From Bacillus ndiopicus (lineage in GTDB: Bacteria > Bacillota > Bacilli > Bacillales_A > Planococcaceae): a DNA stretch of 64,000 nt. Of this stretch, positions 34,993 to 45,470 are shown piece after piece. The stretch is from the NCBI RefSeq assembly GCF_000612805.1, contig NZ_HG964403.1, forward strand, positions 496,001 through 560,000, read 5' to 3'. A model generated the notes under the pieces. That model was not told where the DNA came from. It was given only the letters and a program-made list of their open reading frames with translations, and ran no database searches. Every line of letters starts with the position of its first letter. The first letter of the stretch is position 1. Position numbers and translations under genes: made by a program.

Positions 34993-37860
34993 TTGAAAAA
35001 TACAGAAATCGTTGTACAAGGTGCCCGTGCACATAATTTAAAAAACATTGATGTGACAATTCCACGCGATCAGCTAGTTGTATTGACAGGACTATCTGGT
35101 TCAGGAAAATCTTCATTAGCATTTGATACAATTTATGCTGAAGGTCAGCGTCGCTATGTTGAATCCTTGTCTGCCTATGCTCGTCAATTTTTAGGGCAAA
35201 TGGATAAGCCAGATGTTGATACAATCGAGGGCTTATCGCCGGCTATTTCAATTGATCAAAAAACTACGAGCCGTAATCCGCGTTCTACTGTCGGAACGGT
35301 AACGGAAATTTATGATTATTTGCGACTATTATTTGCGCGTATTGGTAAGCCTATTTGTCCAACGCATGGTACCCCAATTACATCACAAACTGTTGAGCAA
35401 ATGGTGGACCGTTTAATGGAATATCCTGAACGCACGAAAATGCAGCTACTTGCACCAATGATTGAAGGGCGTAAAGGAACGCATGTAAAGCTATTAGAGG
35501 ACTTGAAAAAGCAGGGCTATGTGCGTGTACGCATTGATGGAGAGCTACGTGATTTAGACGATAACATTGAGTTAGATAAAAATAAAAAGCATACGATTGA
35601 AGTGGTCGTTGACCGTGTTGTTATGAAGGAGGGCATTGCTGCACGCTTAAGCGATTCATTAGAAGCGGCATTGCGTTTGGCAGAAGGGCGCGTACTTGTA
35701 GATGTAATGGAGCATGAGGAACTGCTATTCAGCGAACATCATGCCTGTCCGCAATGTGGCTTTTCTATCGGGGAGCTAGAGCCACGTATGTTCTCGTTTA
35801 ATAGCCCGTTCGGTGCATGTACATCTTGTGATGGGTTAGGCATGAAGCGCGAGGTTGACTTAGATTTAGTCGTACCAAATTGGGATAAAACGTTACTTGA
35901 GCACGCGATTGCACCGTGGGAGCCAACAAGTTCGCAATACTATCCGCAATTATTAAAAGCAGTATGTGATCATTATGGTATTCCAATGGATGTGCCGATT
36001 AAAGATATACCGAAAGCACAAATGGACAAGGTGCTAAAAGGTTCTGGTAAAGAAAAAATTCAATTTAACTATGAAAATGAATTTGGTCATAAGCGTAGCC
36101 AATTAGTCGAGTTTGAAGGTGTATTGAATAATGTAGAGCGCCGTTTCCGTGATACCTCTTCTGACTATGTGCGTGAGCAGATGGAAAAGTACATGGCGGA
36201 GCAGCCATGTCCTGCTTGTAAAGGTTATCGCTTGAAGCCAGAAACGCTAGCGGTGAAGTTAAACGAAAAACATATTGGTGAAGTAACAAAGTTTTCTATT
36301 TCAGAAGCAAATGCTTTCTTTGATGGTTTGAAATTGTCAGATAAGGACCTGAAAATCGCTCGCTTAATTTTACGTGAAATTCATGAGCGATTAGGCTTTT
36401 TAGTGAATGTTGGTCTTGATTATTTAACATTATCACGTGCGGCGGGTACTTTATCTGGTGGTGAGGCACAGCGCATTCGCTTAGCAACACAAATTGGCTC
36501 TCGTTTAACAGGTGTGCTTTATATTTTGGACGAGCCTTCGATTGGCCTACATCAGCGGGACAATGACCGTTTAATTACAACGTTGCAAAGTATGAGAGAT
36601 TTGGGAAATACGCTAATTGTTGTAGAGCATGATGAAGATACAATGTTAGCAGCAGATTATATTATTGATGTTGGACCAGGAGCTGGTGTGCATGGTGGTC
36701 AAATTGTTGCACAAGGGACACCAGCAGAAGTTATGGATAACGAATCTTCATTGACAGGGCAGTACTTAAGTGGAAGGAAATTTATTCCGCTTCCTGTAGA
36801 ACGCCGTAAGCCAGATGGTCGCAAGCTCGTTATTAAAGGTGCGACGGAGAATAATTTAAAGAAAGTGAACGTCGATATTCCACTTGGTGTGTTTATCGCT
36901 GTAACAGGCGTGTCAGGCTCTGGTAAATCAACGCTTATCAATGAGATATTATATAAATCACTTGCTGCTAAATTGAACCGTTCAAAGGTAAAGCCTGGTG
37001 CACATAAATCAGTGGATGGCATCGAGCAGCTAGAAAAGGTAATTGATATTGACCAGTCACCAATTGGGCGCACACCACGTTCAAACCCTGCGACATATAC
37101 AGGTGTTTTTGATGATATACGTGATGTTTTTGCAGTAACAAATGAGGCGAAGGTACGTGGCTATAAAAAAGGGCGCTTTAGCTTTAACGTAAAAGGAGGT
37201 CGCTGTGAGGCTTGCCGTGGTGATGGCATTATTAAAATTGAAATGCACTTCTTGCCAGATGTATACGTGCCTTGTGAGGTATGTCATGGTAAGCGCTACA
37301 ATCGCGAAACGCTAGAAGTGAAGTATAAAGATAAAAATATTGCGGAAGTGCTTGAGATGACAATTGAGGATGCGGTAGTCTTTTTCGAGAACATTCCAAA
37401 GATTCATCGCAAGCTACAAACGATTGTCGATGTCGGTTTAGGCTATATGAAACTTGGTCAGCCTGCAACTACCTTATCTGGCGGTGAAGCACAGCGCGTG
37501 AAGCTAGCATCAGAACTGCATCGACGTTCAACAGGTAAGTCATTTTATATTTTAGATGAGCCAACGACAGGCTTACATGCAGACGATATAGCTCGTTTAC
37601 TAGTTGTGTTACAACGACTTGTTGATAATGGTGATACAGTGCTAGTTATTGAGCATAATTTAGATGTTATTAAAACGGCGGATTATATGATTGACTTAGG
37701 GCCAGAAGGTGGCGACAAAGGCGGTACAATTGTTGCAACGGGTACACCAGAGGAAATTTGTGCTCATGAAGCCAGCCATACAGGGCACTATTTAAAGCCA
37801 ATTATAGAGCGCGATCGTAAACGTATGACACAGCAAATTGAGGCACTAACTAAATCATAA
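34993..37860 (+). CDS. uvrA: Excinuclease ABC subunit A
   Basis: 955 residues, typical for UvrA. Two ABC ATPase modules: [15 protein letters not shown] and [15 protein letters not shown] are Walker A, each paired with LSGGEAQR signatures. Zinc modules CPQCGF...CTSC and CEACRGDG...CEVCHG are intact. It detects distorted DNA and loads UvrB. TTG 34993 follows AAAGGTGA and is translationally close to uvrB, sharing the LexA-controlled transcript. Confidence 0.98.
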   Translation: MKNTEIVVQGARAHNLKNIDVTIPRDQLVVLTGLSGSGKSSLAFDTIYAEGQRRYVESLSAYARQFLGQMDKPDVDTIEGLSPAISIDQKTTSRNPRSTVGTVTEIYDYLRLLFARIGKPICPTHGTPITSQTVEQMVDRLMEYPERTKMQLLAPMIEGRKGTHVKLLEDLKKQGYVRVRIDGELRDLDDNIELDKNKKHTIEVVVDRVVMKEGIAARLSDSLEAALRLAEGRVLVDVMEHEELLFSEHHACPQCGFSIGELEPRMFSFNSPFGACTSCDGLGMKREVDLDLVVPNWDKTLLEHAIAPWEPTSSQYYPQLLKAVCDHYGIPMDVPIKDIPKAQMDKVLKGSGKEKIQFNYENEFGHKRSQLVEFEGVLNNVERRFRDTSSDYVREQMEKYMAEQPCPACKGYRLKPETLAVKLNEKHIGEVTKFSISEANAFFDGLKLSDKDLKIARLILREIHERLGFLVNVGLDYLTLSRAAGTLSGGEAQRIRLATQIGSRLTGVLYILDEPSIGLHQRDNDRLITTLQSMRDLGNTLIVVEHDEDTMLAADYIIDVGPGAGVHGGQIVAQGTPAEVMDNESSLTGQYLSGRKFIPLPVERRKPDGRKLVIKGATENNLKKVNVDIPLGVFIAVTGVSGSGKSTLINEILYKSLAAKLNRSKVKPGAHKSVDGIEQLEKVIDIDQSPIGRTPRSNPATYTGVFDDIRDVFAVTNEAKVRGYKKGRFSFNVKGGRCEACRGDGIIKIEMHFLPDVYVPCEVCHGKRYNRETLEVKYKDKNIAEVLEMTIEDAVVFFENIPKIHRKLQTIVDVGLGYMKLGQPATTLSGGEAQRVKLASELHRRSTGKSFYILDEPTTGLHADDIARLLVVLQRLVDNGDTVLVIEHNLDVIKTADYMIDLGPEGGDKGGTIVATGTPEEICAHEASHTGHYLKPIIERDRKRMTQQIEALTKS

Positions 37861-38040
37861 AGTACGCAAATTTAAGCGATTTTGAAAAATTGTTTAAATT
37901 TGCGGTATCCTAATGGCGAAAATATACTAGTACATTATTTGACTTCTACTTGCAGAAGTCTTTCATCTCTATAGGTAATAAGATTAATGTGTTTACTATG
38001 CCTAGTTCAGCGAGTATCCAAACAACGGCAAGCTTCAAAT

Positions 38041-38076
38041 CGAATCCAGACGCAATTACGCCTTGACGTAATTGAT
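38041..38076 (-). repeat. Dispersed repeat family A, inverted related copy
   Basis: Read on the minus strand it contains GGCGTAATTG...TCTGGATT, related to the family A tail but rearranged. It also forms a perfect 8-bp palindrome, CAATTACG (38053-38060) and CGTAATTG (38067-38074). Confidence 0.4.
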
Positions 38077-38085
38077 TAAAAAAAT

Positions 38086-38111
38086 TGAAACCTTTTTCCT
38101 CCCTTGTCGTA
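38086..38111 (+). promoter_or_regulatory. SigW-type (ECF) promoter of the yvlB-like gene
   Basis: TGAAAC, exactly 16 bases, then CGTA: the SigW/ECF consensus of B. subtilis. It lies 36 bases before the start codon. yvlB belongs to the SigW regulon in B. subtilis, so motif and gene agree. Confidence 0.8.
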
Positions 38112-38147
38112 TTACTTAGTATACAAACCAAAGGGAGGCTTTTTAAT

Positions 38148-39347
38148 ATGCAAAACGAACGTCAACGTATTTTAAAATTAGTTGAAAGCGGAACAATTTC
38201 AGCAGAAGAGGCCATTGTATTATTAGAAGCATTAGGGAAAGGTGAACCTGTACAAGCGACAACACCAATTGCACCTAAAGTAGAGGAACAACAAACTACA
38301 AACGACGACTTTAGTAAAGTTGAAGAAACAGAAAAGCGTAAATCAACAGGTTTTGAAGACCTATTTAATAAAGCATTCAATGATAAAGAAGCAAATCACA
38401 AAATGAATGAATTTATGAATGATTTAAAAGAAGATTTATCCCAATTTAGCAATCGTATGATGGGTCTAATGAATGGAGCCTTTTCAAAGGTAAAGGAATT
38501 CGATTTTGAATTTCCGTTTGGCGAAAAAGTAGAATTTAATAAAACATATGTATATGATGCAGATGAAATAAAAGGTTTCGAAGTGGATTTACCAAGTGGT
38601 AAATTGACGATTGAAAAAGCAACAGATAATAAAGTACTTGTAGAAGCAAACGTAAAAGTAACGAAATCAGATAATAATGAAGAGCAAACTATTGCTAAGT
38701 TTACAAATGACTTTATTACATTGCATGATGGCAAGCTGACGATTGCAACAGCAGCAAAAATGTCTTCAGTTGATTTGCGTATACATGTGCCAGAGAAACA
38801 TTATGATATTTTAATCGTTCGTTTGTTAAATGGTAGCGTTACTGCTAGTGATATTCAATCTACTTTATTAAAATTGAAAACGTACAATGGAGCAATTCGC
38901 ATTGAAAATGTGGAATTCCAACGTGCAGATTTAAATTCTGGCAATGGCATGATTGAAGCTCGTTTAGTAAAGGGTGAAGATTTAGAGGCTGAGTCAGTAA
39001 ATGGTCGCATTTATATCGACGGTGATATTCAAGAAATTGAAGCTGAATCTGTCAGCGGAGCTGTTACATTAACAACAAGCTCTGACAAAGCCCGTAAATT
39101 GAAAGGCTCTGCTGTAGCTGGTACAGTTGAGTTATATGTGCCAAAACACTTAGCGTTAGATGGACGAGTTACGACAAACTTCGGGAAAACAGATGTTGGG
39201 TTACCAGATGTAGCTGTTAGCACAAGCGAAGATCAATTTTTACTGAAAACAGCACATTTTAGCAAAGTAGTTGAAGGAGCGCCAGTTTTAAAATTAGTAG
39301 GCGAAACGCGCACAGGTTCAGTTATCGTCCGCTACCATAGTAATTAA
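38148..39347 (+). CDS. YvlB/LiaX-like DUF4097 envelope-stress protein
   Basis: 399 residues. The N-terminal 35 residues (RQRILKLVESGTISAEEAIV) form the SHOCT-like helical module of YvlB/LiaX; a charged linker follows; residues ~145-395 form a DUF4097 repetitive beta-helix-like domain with SGNGMIEARLV, SVNGRIYIDGD and SVSGAVTLTTS repeats. LiaX senses antimicrobial peptides in Enterococcus, and YvlB is induced by cell-envelope stress in Bacillus. ATG 38148 follows AAGGGAGG; an upstream in-frame start at 38085 would run through the SigW promoter and is rejected. No signal peptide is evident. Confidence 0.85.
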   Translation: MQNERQRILKLVESGTISAEEAIVLLEALGKGEPVQATTPIAPKVEEQQTTNDDFSKVEETEKRKSTGFEDLFNKAFNDKEANHKMNEFMNDLKEDLSQFSNRMMGLMNGAFSKVKEFDFEFPFGEKVEFNKTYVYDADEIKGFEVDLPSGKLTIEKATDNKVLVEANVKVTKSDNNEEQTIAKFTNDFITLHDGKLTIATAAKMSSVDLRIHVPEKHYDILIVRLLNGSVTASDIQSTLLKLKTYNGAIRIENVEFQRADLNSGNGMIEARLVKGEDLEAESVNGRIYIDGDIQEIEAESVSGAVTLTTSSDKARKLKGSAVAGTVELYVPKHLALDGRVTTNFGKTDVGLPDVAVSTSEDQFLLKTAHFSKVVEGAPVLKLVGETRTGSVIVRYHSN

Positions 39348-39364
39348 AAAAAGTTAAACTCTTG

Positions 39365-39411
39365 GGTTGTCCGAAAAGCAGGCTGACGTGCCGCTTTTCG
39401 GGCAACCTTTT
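39365..39411 (+). terminator. Strong intrinsic terminator after yvlB-like gene
   Basis: GGTTGTCCGAAAAGC pairs with GCTTTTCGGGCAACC, then T4. Confidence 0.85.
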
Positions 39412-39849
39412 ACTATTGGATTGAAATGTTAACAAATGTAAGCATTTTTTAAAATGAATCACTAGAGCTAATCCTTACTTTAAATCAAAGGCGATTTCGA
39501 TTTTCTGGACACTTTATTAGCTTAAAACACAATTAAATTAGAGCAAGCTGCGAGCAATTTACACTAAAAATTTTAATTTTAAACAATAAGAGTAAGACAG
39601 TTGATATTAATTTTAAAGCTAAATTGAAATATTTTGTAATATTAATCACAAATATTTAACATGGACTATCGCTATATAAGTGGTGAAGGCCTGTTTGACC
39701 AAATGTTTTTATTAGCTACGGCTTTTGCCGTGTGAAATTCAATCTATATTGACATGAAAATGTAATAACAAGAAGCCTAGACAATGTTATAATGAGGAAG
39801 AGTGAAAAAATTGTCAACTTGTGACATGACGAAATTTAGGTGGTAAAAA
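39412..39849 (+). other. Gene-free stretch before ftsE
   Basis: AT-rich with no ORF of note. TTGACA at 39749-39754 and TATAAT at 39788-39793 are present but 33 bases apart, so they are not one promoter. A weak CGGCTTTTGCCG hairpin lies at 39719-39730. Confidence 0.35.
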
Positions 39850-40536
39850 ATGATTCAAATGAACAACGTTATAAAAAAATATCCAAATGGTGTAGTAGCT
39901 ACTAATGGTATCACTATTGATATAAGACAAGGTGAATTCGTTTATGTTGTTGGTCCAAGTGGTGCAGGTAAGTCTACATTTATAAAGTTAATGTATCGTG
40001 AAGAAAAAGCAACTTCTGGTGATGTAATAGTAAATGGCATAAATTTAACGACTTTAAAGCAAAGCCGCATCCCGAAAATGCGTAGACAGCTAGGGATTGT
40101 CTTTCAAGACTTTAAGCTATTGCCGCGGTTAACAGTGTATGAAAATGTAGCGTTTGCGATGGAAGTTATTGAAGAACAACCGAAAAAAATTCGACAGCGC
40201 GTACTAGAAGTCTTAGAGCTCGTTGGCTTAAAGCATAAAGTGCGTATGTTACCTAGTGAGTTATCTGGTGGTGAGCAGCAGCGTGTAGCAATTGCTCGCT
40301 CTATTGTTAACATGCCGAAAGTAGTTATTGCAGATGAGCCTACAGGAAATTTAGACCCTGAAACGTCATGGGAGATTATGAATATTTTTGAAGAGATTAA
40401 TGCGCGTGGTACAACGATTGTAATGGCGACACATAATCGGGAAATTGTTAATACGATTCGCCGACGTGTTATTGCGATTGAAGGCGGCATGATTGCCCGT
40501 GATGAGTACGGAGGTGATTATGGCTATGAAGGGTAG
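39850..40536 (+). CDS. ftsE: Cell division ABC transporter ATPase FtsE
   Basis: 228 residues. GPSGAGKSTFIKLMY is Walker A, LSGGEQQRVAIARSI the ABC signature and VVIADEPTGNLDP Walker B. FtsE drives conformational change in FtsX to activate a periplasmic or extracellular peptidoglycan hydrolase system. ATG 39850 follows TTAGGTGG. The last 17 bases overlap ftsX. Confidence 0.97.
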   Translation: MIQMNNVIKKYPNGVVATNGITIDIRQGEFVYVVGPSGAGKSTFIKLMYREEKATSGDVIVNGINLTTLKQSRIPKMRRQLGIVFQDFKLLPRLTVYENVAFAMEVIEEQPKKIRQRVLEVLELVGLKHKVRMLPSELSGGEQQRVAIARSIVNMPKVVIADEPTGNLDPETSWEIMNIFEEINARGTTIVMATHNREIVNTIRRRVIAIEGGMIARDEYGGDYGYEG

Positions 40537-41422
40537 AACAATTCGCCGACATTTCCGTGAAAGCTTCAAATCCTTAGGGCGTAATGGTTGGATGACATTT
40601 GCTTCAGTTAGTGCGGTAACTGTAACATTGCTACTTGTTGGTGTTTTTGCCGTTATAATGATGAACTTAAATAAAGTAGCAACGGATCTAGAAAATGATG
40701 TGGAAATACGTGTATATATTGATCTTATCGCAGATGCAGAAGAAGCGAAGATGGCAGAAGATCAGCTTGTGGATGAAATTCATAGCTTACCTGAAGTAGC
40801 TGAAGTTATTTACTCTTCAAAAGAGCAAGAGTTGGATAAGCTTATAAAAGATTTTGGAGAAGAGCTAAGCTTATATGAGCAAAATAACCCATTGCATAAT
40901 GTTTTATATGTAAAGGCTGTCGATCCACACGAAACGGCAAATGTAGCCAAAGCAATTGATAAGTTCGACAATACATATGAAGTGAAGTATGGTGAAGGAA
41001 AAGTAGAGAAACTATTCAACTTTATTAAAATTAGTAGAAATGTAGGTTTAGTATTAATTTTAGGACTACTTTTCACAGCAATGTTTTTAATTTCAAATAC
41101 GATTCGCATTACAATTGTTGCACGAAGAGATGAGATTGAAATTATGAAGCTTGTTGGTGCGACGAATTCATTTGTGCGTATTCCATTTGTTTTAGAAGGT
41201 ATGTGGCTTGGTATTTTAGGCTCAATCATTCCGATGGTTGCTGTATCAGTTGCATATTACAATATTTATCAAATTTTATTGCCACGTTTAAAAGGACAAA
41301 TGCTACAAATTCTGCCTAATACTCCTTTACTTTATCAAGTAAATGGCTTAATTATCACAATTGGTATTCTGATTGGCGTATGGGGCAGCTTTATGTCTGT
41401 GCGTAAATTTTTAAAGGTTTAA
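40520..41422 (+). CDS. ftsX: Cell division protein FtsX
   Basis: 300 residues. Four membrane segments are visible: one at ~28-50 (SAVTVTLLLVGVFAVIMM) and three in the C-terminal half (LVLILGLLFTAMFLIS, WLGILGSIIPMVAV, LIITIGILIGVWGSF), with a large extracellular loop between the first two that contacts PcsB/CwlO-type partners. ATG 40520 follows GGAGGTGA; starts further upstream lie deeper inside ftsE and lack an RBS. Confidence 0.96.
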   Translation: MAMKGRTIRRHFRESFKSLGRNGWMTFASVSAVTVTLLLVGVFAVIMMNLNKVATDLENDVEIRVYIDLIADAEEAKMAEDQLVDEIHSLPEVAEVIYSSKEQELDKLIKDFGEELSLYEQNNPLHNVLYVKAVDPHETANVAKAIDKFDNTYEVKYGEGKVEKLFNFIKISRNVGLVLILGLLFTAMFLISNTIRITIVARRDEIEIMKLVGATNSFVRIPFVLEGMWLGILGSIIPMVAVSVAYYNIYQILLPRLKGQMLQILPNTPLLYQVNGLIITIGILIGVWGSFMSVRKFLKV

Positions 41423-41511
41423 ATTTGGCTTAGGAGAGTAAGAGTTGAATTTTGTCTGAGAACATTGTGTAACGATTGTTGTATTGTCCATAAAGCCTTG
41501 AGCAAGTTCAG

Positions 41512-41549
41512 AAAAAATCTGGACAAGCGTTAGCTGAGGCATAATTGAT
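41512..41549 (+). repeat. Dispersed repeat family A, copy 1
   Basis: AAAAAATCTGGAC then GTTAGCTGAGGCATAATTGA, 27 bases before the PcsB-like start. The same block precedes the genes at 43125, 45471 and 47172. Confidence 0.65.
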
Positions 41550-41575
41550 GAATTTAATTTTGAAGGGAGTTTATC

Positions 41576-42832
41576 GTGTTGAAGTCAACGTCATTTAAAT
41601 GGCTATCAGTCATTTTAGTGTTATTGCTTATCGTACAAATGCCAGCAGTTTCAGCAAATACGTTGAATGACTTAAAAGGCAAAAAAAATGAAGTAGAAAA
41701 GCAGAAAACGGATATAACAAACTCCATTAATGAAACAAAATCTGAAATTAAATCTAACGAAAATAGACAGCAGGAAATACTAGCGCAAATTGAAGCGCTT
41801 GACCAAAAAATTGTGCAAACGAATGATGAAATTGATGCAGTTGTAGCAGATATTAAAGTAGCGAATCAGGAAATTGCAGAGCTTGAGGCAGCGATTGCAG
41901 AACTTGAACAAAAAATTGCACAGCGTGATGAATTGTTGCGTGAACGCATGCGCGCAATTCAGGCTAATGGTGCTGTCTCTTATTTGGACGTGCTACTTGG
42001 AGCAAATAGCTTTGTCGATTTTATTGACCGTTTTTCTGCTGTTAGTACATTAATGGAAGCAGATCGACAAATTATGCGCGATCAAAAGCGAGATATTGAT
42101 AGTTTAGAAGAACAAAAGCTTATTTTAGAAAATAAAAAGAAGAAATTAGAAGAAAATCAAGCTCAACTTGAACGCTTGCGAGCTTCTTTAGATACTCAGA
42201 AAAAGGATAAAAATAAATTAATTGATGAACTTGAGCGAGAGCAAGAGAAGCTGAAAAAAGAAAAACGTTTATTAGAAGCAGAGTATTCAGAGGCCCTGCA
42301 AGTAAGTGAGGACTTACAGAAGCAAATTATCGCAGAACAAAATCGCCTTGCTGAAATTGCTCGTCAGCAAGAATTACAACGTCGACGTGAAATGGCAAAT
42401 AATAATATTCCAGTTGTATCATCGGGAACTTGGACAAAGCCTACAAATGGTCGTTTAACATCTGGCTATGGCTGGCGTAATATTGGTTTTGGTACAGAAT
42501 TCCACTATGGTGTTGATTTAGCAAATGCATCCGGAACACCAGTTGTTGCGGCGACAGATGGCGTTGTTTCGTATGCTGGTCCACTGTCTACATACGGCAA
42601 CGTTGTTATTTTAACACACTCTATTGATGGGCAGATTTTTACAACGGTGTATGCACATTTAAGTGGGTTTAACGTGGGTGTAGGTGAGACGGTAAGTAAA
42701 GGTCAAAGAATTGCTTCGATGGGCAGTACAGGTCGTTCCACAGGACCACATCTGCATTTCGAAATCCATATTGGACCTTGGCGAGGACAAAGCGTAGGCT
42801 CAGTAAACCCTTTACGCTATATTCCACTATGA
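41576..42832 (+). CDS. PcsB/EnvC-like coiled-coil M23 peptidase
   Basis: 418 residues: a signal peptide (residues 1-28, ending VSANT), a long coiled coil (~30-250, rich in Glu, Lys and Gln) and a C-terminal M23 (LytM) domain at ~290-415. The M23 motifs are LTSGYGWRN, FHYGVDLANASGTPVV (HxxxD) and GPHLHFEIH (HxH), so the zinc site looks intact and the enzyme may be active, unlike EnvC. Its place after ftsEX fits the FtsEX-regulated hydrolase role of PcsB or CwlO. GTG 41576 or TTG 41579 may start it after AAGGGAG. Confidence 0.92.
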   Translation: MLKSTSFKWLSVILVLLLIVQMPAVSANTLNDLKGKKNEVEKQKTDITNSINETKSEIKSNENRQQEILAQIEALDQKIVQTNDEIDAVVADIKVANQEIAELEAAIAELEQKIAQRDELLRERMRAIQANGAVSYLDVLLGANSFVDFIDRFSAVSTLMEADRQIMRDQKRDIDSLEEQKLILENKKKKLEENQAQLERLRASLDTQKKDKNKLIDELEREQEKLKKEKRLLEAEYSEALQVSEDLQKQIIAEQNRLAEIARQQELQRRREMANNNIPVVSSGTWTKPTNGRLTSGYGWRNIGFGTEFHYGVDLANASGTPVVAATDGVVSYAGPLSTYGNVVILTHSIDGQIFTTVYAHLSGFNVGVGETVSKGQRIASMGSTGRSTGPHLHFEIHIGPWRGQSVGSVNPLRYIPL

Positions 42833-42861
42833 TTTAATTGAAGAGCATAGGACGAGAAAAG

Positions 42862-42909
42862 GGGCTGCCGAGGAAGTTTTATCTTTCTCGACAGCCCTAT
42901 CTTAATTTT
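42862..42909 (+). terminator. Intrinsic terminator after the PcsB-like gene
   Basis: GGGCTGCCGAGGAAG pairs imperfectly with CTTTCTCGACAGCCC; a T-rich tail follows. Confidence 0.75.
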
Positions 42910-43071
42910 GGAAATCGCAGGTATAAAAGAGAAGTCGCAAATATATTAAAAACCACTGATAAATTATTAAAAAGCGCTTAACCAACAAAATAGATTTTAT
43001 ATCATTGCAGAAGTTCAGTGTTTTCAAACTTTTAAAAAATGTAAGTACTTCTCTAAATGGACAGTGCTTCG

Positions 43072-43110
43072 AAAAATCATCTGGACCAAAGTAAGATGAG
43101 GCGTAATTGA
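43072..43110 (+). repeat. Dispersed repeat family A, copy 2
   Basis: AAAATCATCTGGACCAAAGT then GATGAGGCGTAATTGAC, directly abutting the AAGGAGG ribosome site of the ResA-like gene. Confidence 0.6.
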
Positions 43111-43124
43111 CAAGGAGGGATTTG

Positions 43125-43688
43125 ATGAAAAAAACTATAAGTTTGCTGCTTGTTTTTCTATTAATAACAATTGCTTTAGTGACTTATATAAAAAGGCAAA
43201 TTGAAGATAATCAAAAGATTGCTGAGGCAGCAATTGGACAAGAAGTTGAACTAGTCGGCTTAGATAAAGGGCAATTTGCTCCTAATTTTACACTGCAAAC
43301 ACTTGATGGACAAACAGTGTCATTAGCAGACTATCGAGGAAAAAAAGTGATGATTAATTTTTGGGCAACTTGGTGTCCGCCCTGTAAAGTGGAAATGCCA
43401 CACATGCAAAATTATTATAAAAAGCATGCAGCTATAGATAACGTTGAAATTTTAGCAATTAATTTAACATATCAGGATGGTTCACATAAGCAAATCCAGC
43501 AATTTGTCAAAGGACTTGATGTGCAATTTCCAGTTTTACTCGCTGAATCAAAAGATATTACAGAAACGTATAAAACTATGGCATATCCTACAACTTTTAT
43601 GGTTGATTCAGAAGGTCGCATCCAATATCAAATTACAGGACCACTTGATTTAGAGATGCTACAACAATATGCATCGAAATTAAAATAA
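43125..43688 (+). CDS. ResA/TlpA-like membrane-anchored thiol-disulfide oxidoreductase
   Basis: 187 residues. An uncleaved N-terminal anchor (residues 5-23, ISLLLVFLLITIALVTYI) leads to a thioredoxin fold outside the membrane with INFWATWCPPCKVEMPH: the CxxC active site is WCPPC, as in TlpA/ResA proteins used in cytochrome c maturation or envelope redox homeostasis. The cis-Pro segment AYPTTFMVD is present. ATG 43125 follows AAGGAGG. The gene lies between the hydrolase and the S41 protease. Its specific partner is unknown. Confidence 0.9.
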   Translation: MKKTISLLLVFLLITIALVTYIKRQIEDNQKIAEAAIGQEVELVGLDKGQFAPNFTLQTLDGQTVSLADYRGKKVMINFWATWCPPCKVEMPHMQNYYKKHAAIDNVEILAINLTYQDGSHKQIQQFVKGLDVQFPVLLAESKDITETYKTMAYPTTFMVDSEGRIQYQITGPLDLEMLQQYASKLK

Positions 43689-43748
43689 AACAATGGTACG
43701 TATCATTTCCTTCTAGTATTCATAATTTGTTTAGTAGGAGGTTAGTAG

Positions 43749-45170
43749 ATGCGCAAAAGCCGAATTGTTTTATTATTTTGTGTCGTTGCTATTGTTGGGG
43801 GTAGTTTGTTTTTATGGAACAATGATTTTTTATTTGCTAAAAAGGCGCCGACAGAGGAGTTAGCGGTTGTTGATGAATTGTATACAATTATTTCGCAGCA
43901 ATCTGTTTATGATACAGCGTCGAATGTCTTAGTTGAAGGGGCATTGCGCGGCATGGCGTCAGCAATTAAAGATCCGTATAGCACGTATTATAGCGGACAG
44001 GAGGCTGCGATACATAGACAGTCACTTGCAAGCGAACGAGTCGGTATCGGTGTCGAGCTAGCTGAAACGCATGGTAAATTTGTCATCGTTTCACCTGTTA
44101 AAGACTCCCCTGCTGAGAAAGCTGGTGTACGTCCGTTAGATGAGATTGTACAAATTGATGAGGAGCGCCTTGACGGTAAAACGATGGGAGATGTAATGCG
44201 TTTAATGCAAGGCAAGATTGGTCAAAAAGTGACACTAGTCTTATACAGACCACAAGCAGAGCGTCATATTAAGCTAACGATTGAAAGAGCAGCATTGAAA
44301 AATGAAACAGTGGAAGCTACTGTTATTGAACGTGCAGAGGAATCTTTTGGTTATTTATCACTTAGCATGTTTGGAGAAAAAACAGCAGAAGAGTGGAAAA
44401 ATGCAATTGCTGAAGTAGCAAAGAAAAACGTTGAAGGCTGGATTATTGATGTGCGTGATAATCCTGGAGGTTATTTGCATAGTGTTGCTGAAATTATAAG
44501 TACGCTTGAAAATCGAGAGCGCATTTTTGCTTATATGCAAAACAATGTGGGAGCGCTAGAGCCCCTTGCAACAAAACCTGAGCAAATTGAAGCATTAACA
44601 AAGCCGATTGTCATTTTACAAAATGAAGGTAGTGCTTCGGCGAGTGAAGTATTTGCTGCTGCATTGCAAGCATGGGAACGTGCAACTATTATTGGCAATA
44701 CTAGCTTTGGCAAGGGTACGGTTCAAAAATCTTGGGAGCTACAAAATGGTGGCGAAGTAAAGCTATCAACGAATAAGTGGTTAACGCCAACAAAAGAATG
44801 GATTCATGGTAAAGGAGTTTTACCAGATATAGAAGTAAAGCAACATCCACTCTTTGCACTGGAAATGATGCCGTTAATCGGTACTTTCAAACAGGGTGAT
44901 TTTAGTGAAGAAATTGCTTACGTACAAAATGTATTAAATGAGCTTGGTTATTCAGTTGCACGGCAAGATGGTTTTTTTGATAAGGAAACAGCAGAAGTTG
45001 TGCAACAGTTCCGTAAACGACACAAACTGGTAGCAGGGGAAGAATTGAACGAAGACTTCTTCACAGCATTGCAAGAAGAGGCACTGTCTTATAAAGAAAA
45101 GCCAGAGCATGATTTACAGTTAGAAATGGCAATTAGCTTTTTATTACATGAACTAGATAGCCGTAAGTAA
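43749..45170 (+). CDS. S41 C-terminal processing protease, CtpA/CtpB type
   Basis: 473 residues. A single N-terminal membrane anchor (residues ~5-24) precedes a PDZ domain (~85-175, VGIGVELAETHGKFVIVSPV), the S41 catalytic core with the Ser in NEGSASASEVF and the Lys in SFGKGTVQ, and a C-terminal peptidoglycan-binding-like domain (~385-445, LGYSVARQDGFFDKETAEVV). In B. subtilis ctpB follows ftsEX and cleaves SpoIVFA during sporulation; the local order is the same here. ATG 43749 follows AGGAGG. Confidence 0.93.
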   Translation: MRKSRIVLLFCVVAIVGGSLFLWNNDFLFAKKAPTEELAVVDELYTIISQQSVYDTASNVLVEGALRGMASAIKDPYSTYYSGQEAAIHRQSLASERVGIGVELAETHGKFVIVSPVKDSPAEKAGVRPLDEIVQIDEERLDGKTMGDVMRLMQGKIGQKVTLVLYRPQAERHIKLTIERAALKNETVEATVIERAEESFGYLSLSMFGEKTAEEWKNAIAEVAKKNVEGWIIDVRDNPGGYLHSVAEIISTLENRERIFAYMQNNVGALEPLATKPEQIEALTKPIVILQNEGSASASEVFAAALQAWERATIIGNTSFGKGTVQKSWELQNGGEVKLSTNKWLTPTKEWIHGKGVLPDIEVKQHPLFALEMMPLIGTFKQGDFSEEIAYVQNVLNELGYSVARQDGFFDKETAEVVQQFRKRHKLVAGEELNEDFFTALQEEALSYKEKPEHDLQLEMAISFLLHELDSRK

Positions 45171-45401
45171 AAGCTGTAAGCAGTAGGACGTTTCTTTCCC
45201 TTACTGTCAGCTAAAGCATGACCTTTTACCCACTACAATTTAAGCTACGCAATACTATAGTGTTTTGCTACAATATAAACTAAGAATTCCGAAATTAAGA
45301 GATAAAGACCTCGGTGGAGTCACAGATTTTGAGAAGAGGCTTACACGACGTAGGTCAGTTAACCAATAGCATGTGTAGTGACCGCTTTAGGTATTCAACT
45401 C

Positions 45402-45440
45402 AAAAAAATATGGACTAGAGTTAGCCGAGGCGTGTTTGAT
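45402..45440 (+). repeat. Dispersed repeat family A, copy 3
   Basis: AAAAAAATATGGACTAGAGT then TAGCCGAGGCGTGTTTGATA, 30 bases before the minJ start. Confidence 0.6.
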
Positions 45441-45470
45441 AGAAATAGATGAAGCTTGGTAGGTGAAGTT

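Noticed and set aside
37946-38131. 61-codon minus-strand ORF upstream of the yvlB-like gene
   Set aside because: It spans the SigW promoter and a repeat-like palindrome; no RBS seen.
39749-39793. TTGACA and TATAAT as an ftsE promoter
   Set aside because: The hexamers are 33 bases apart, too far for one promoter.
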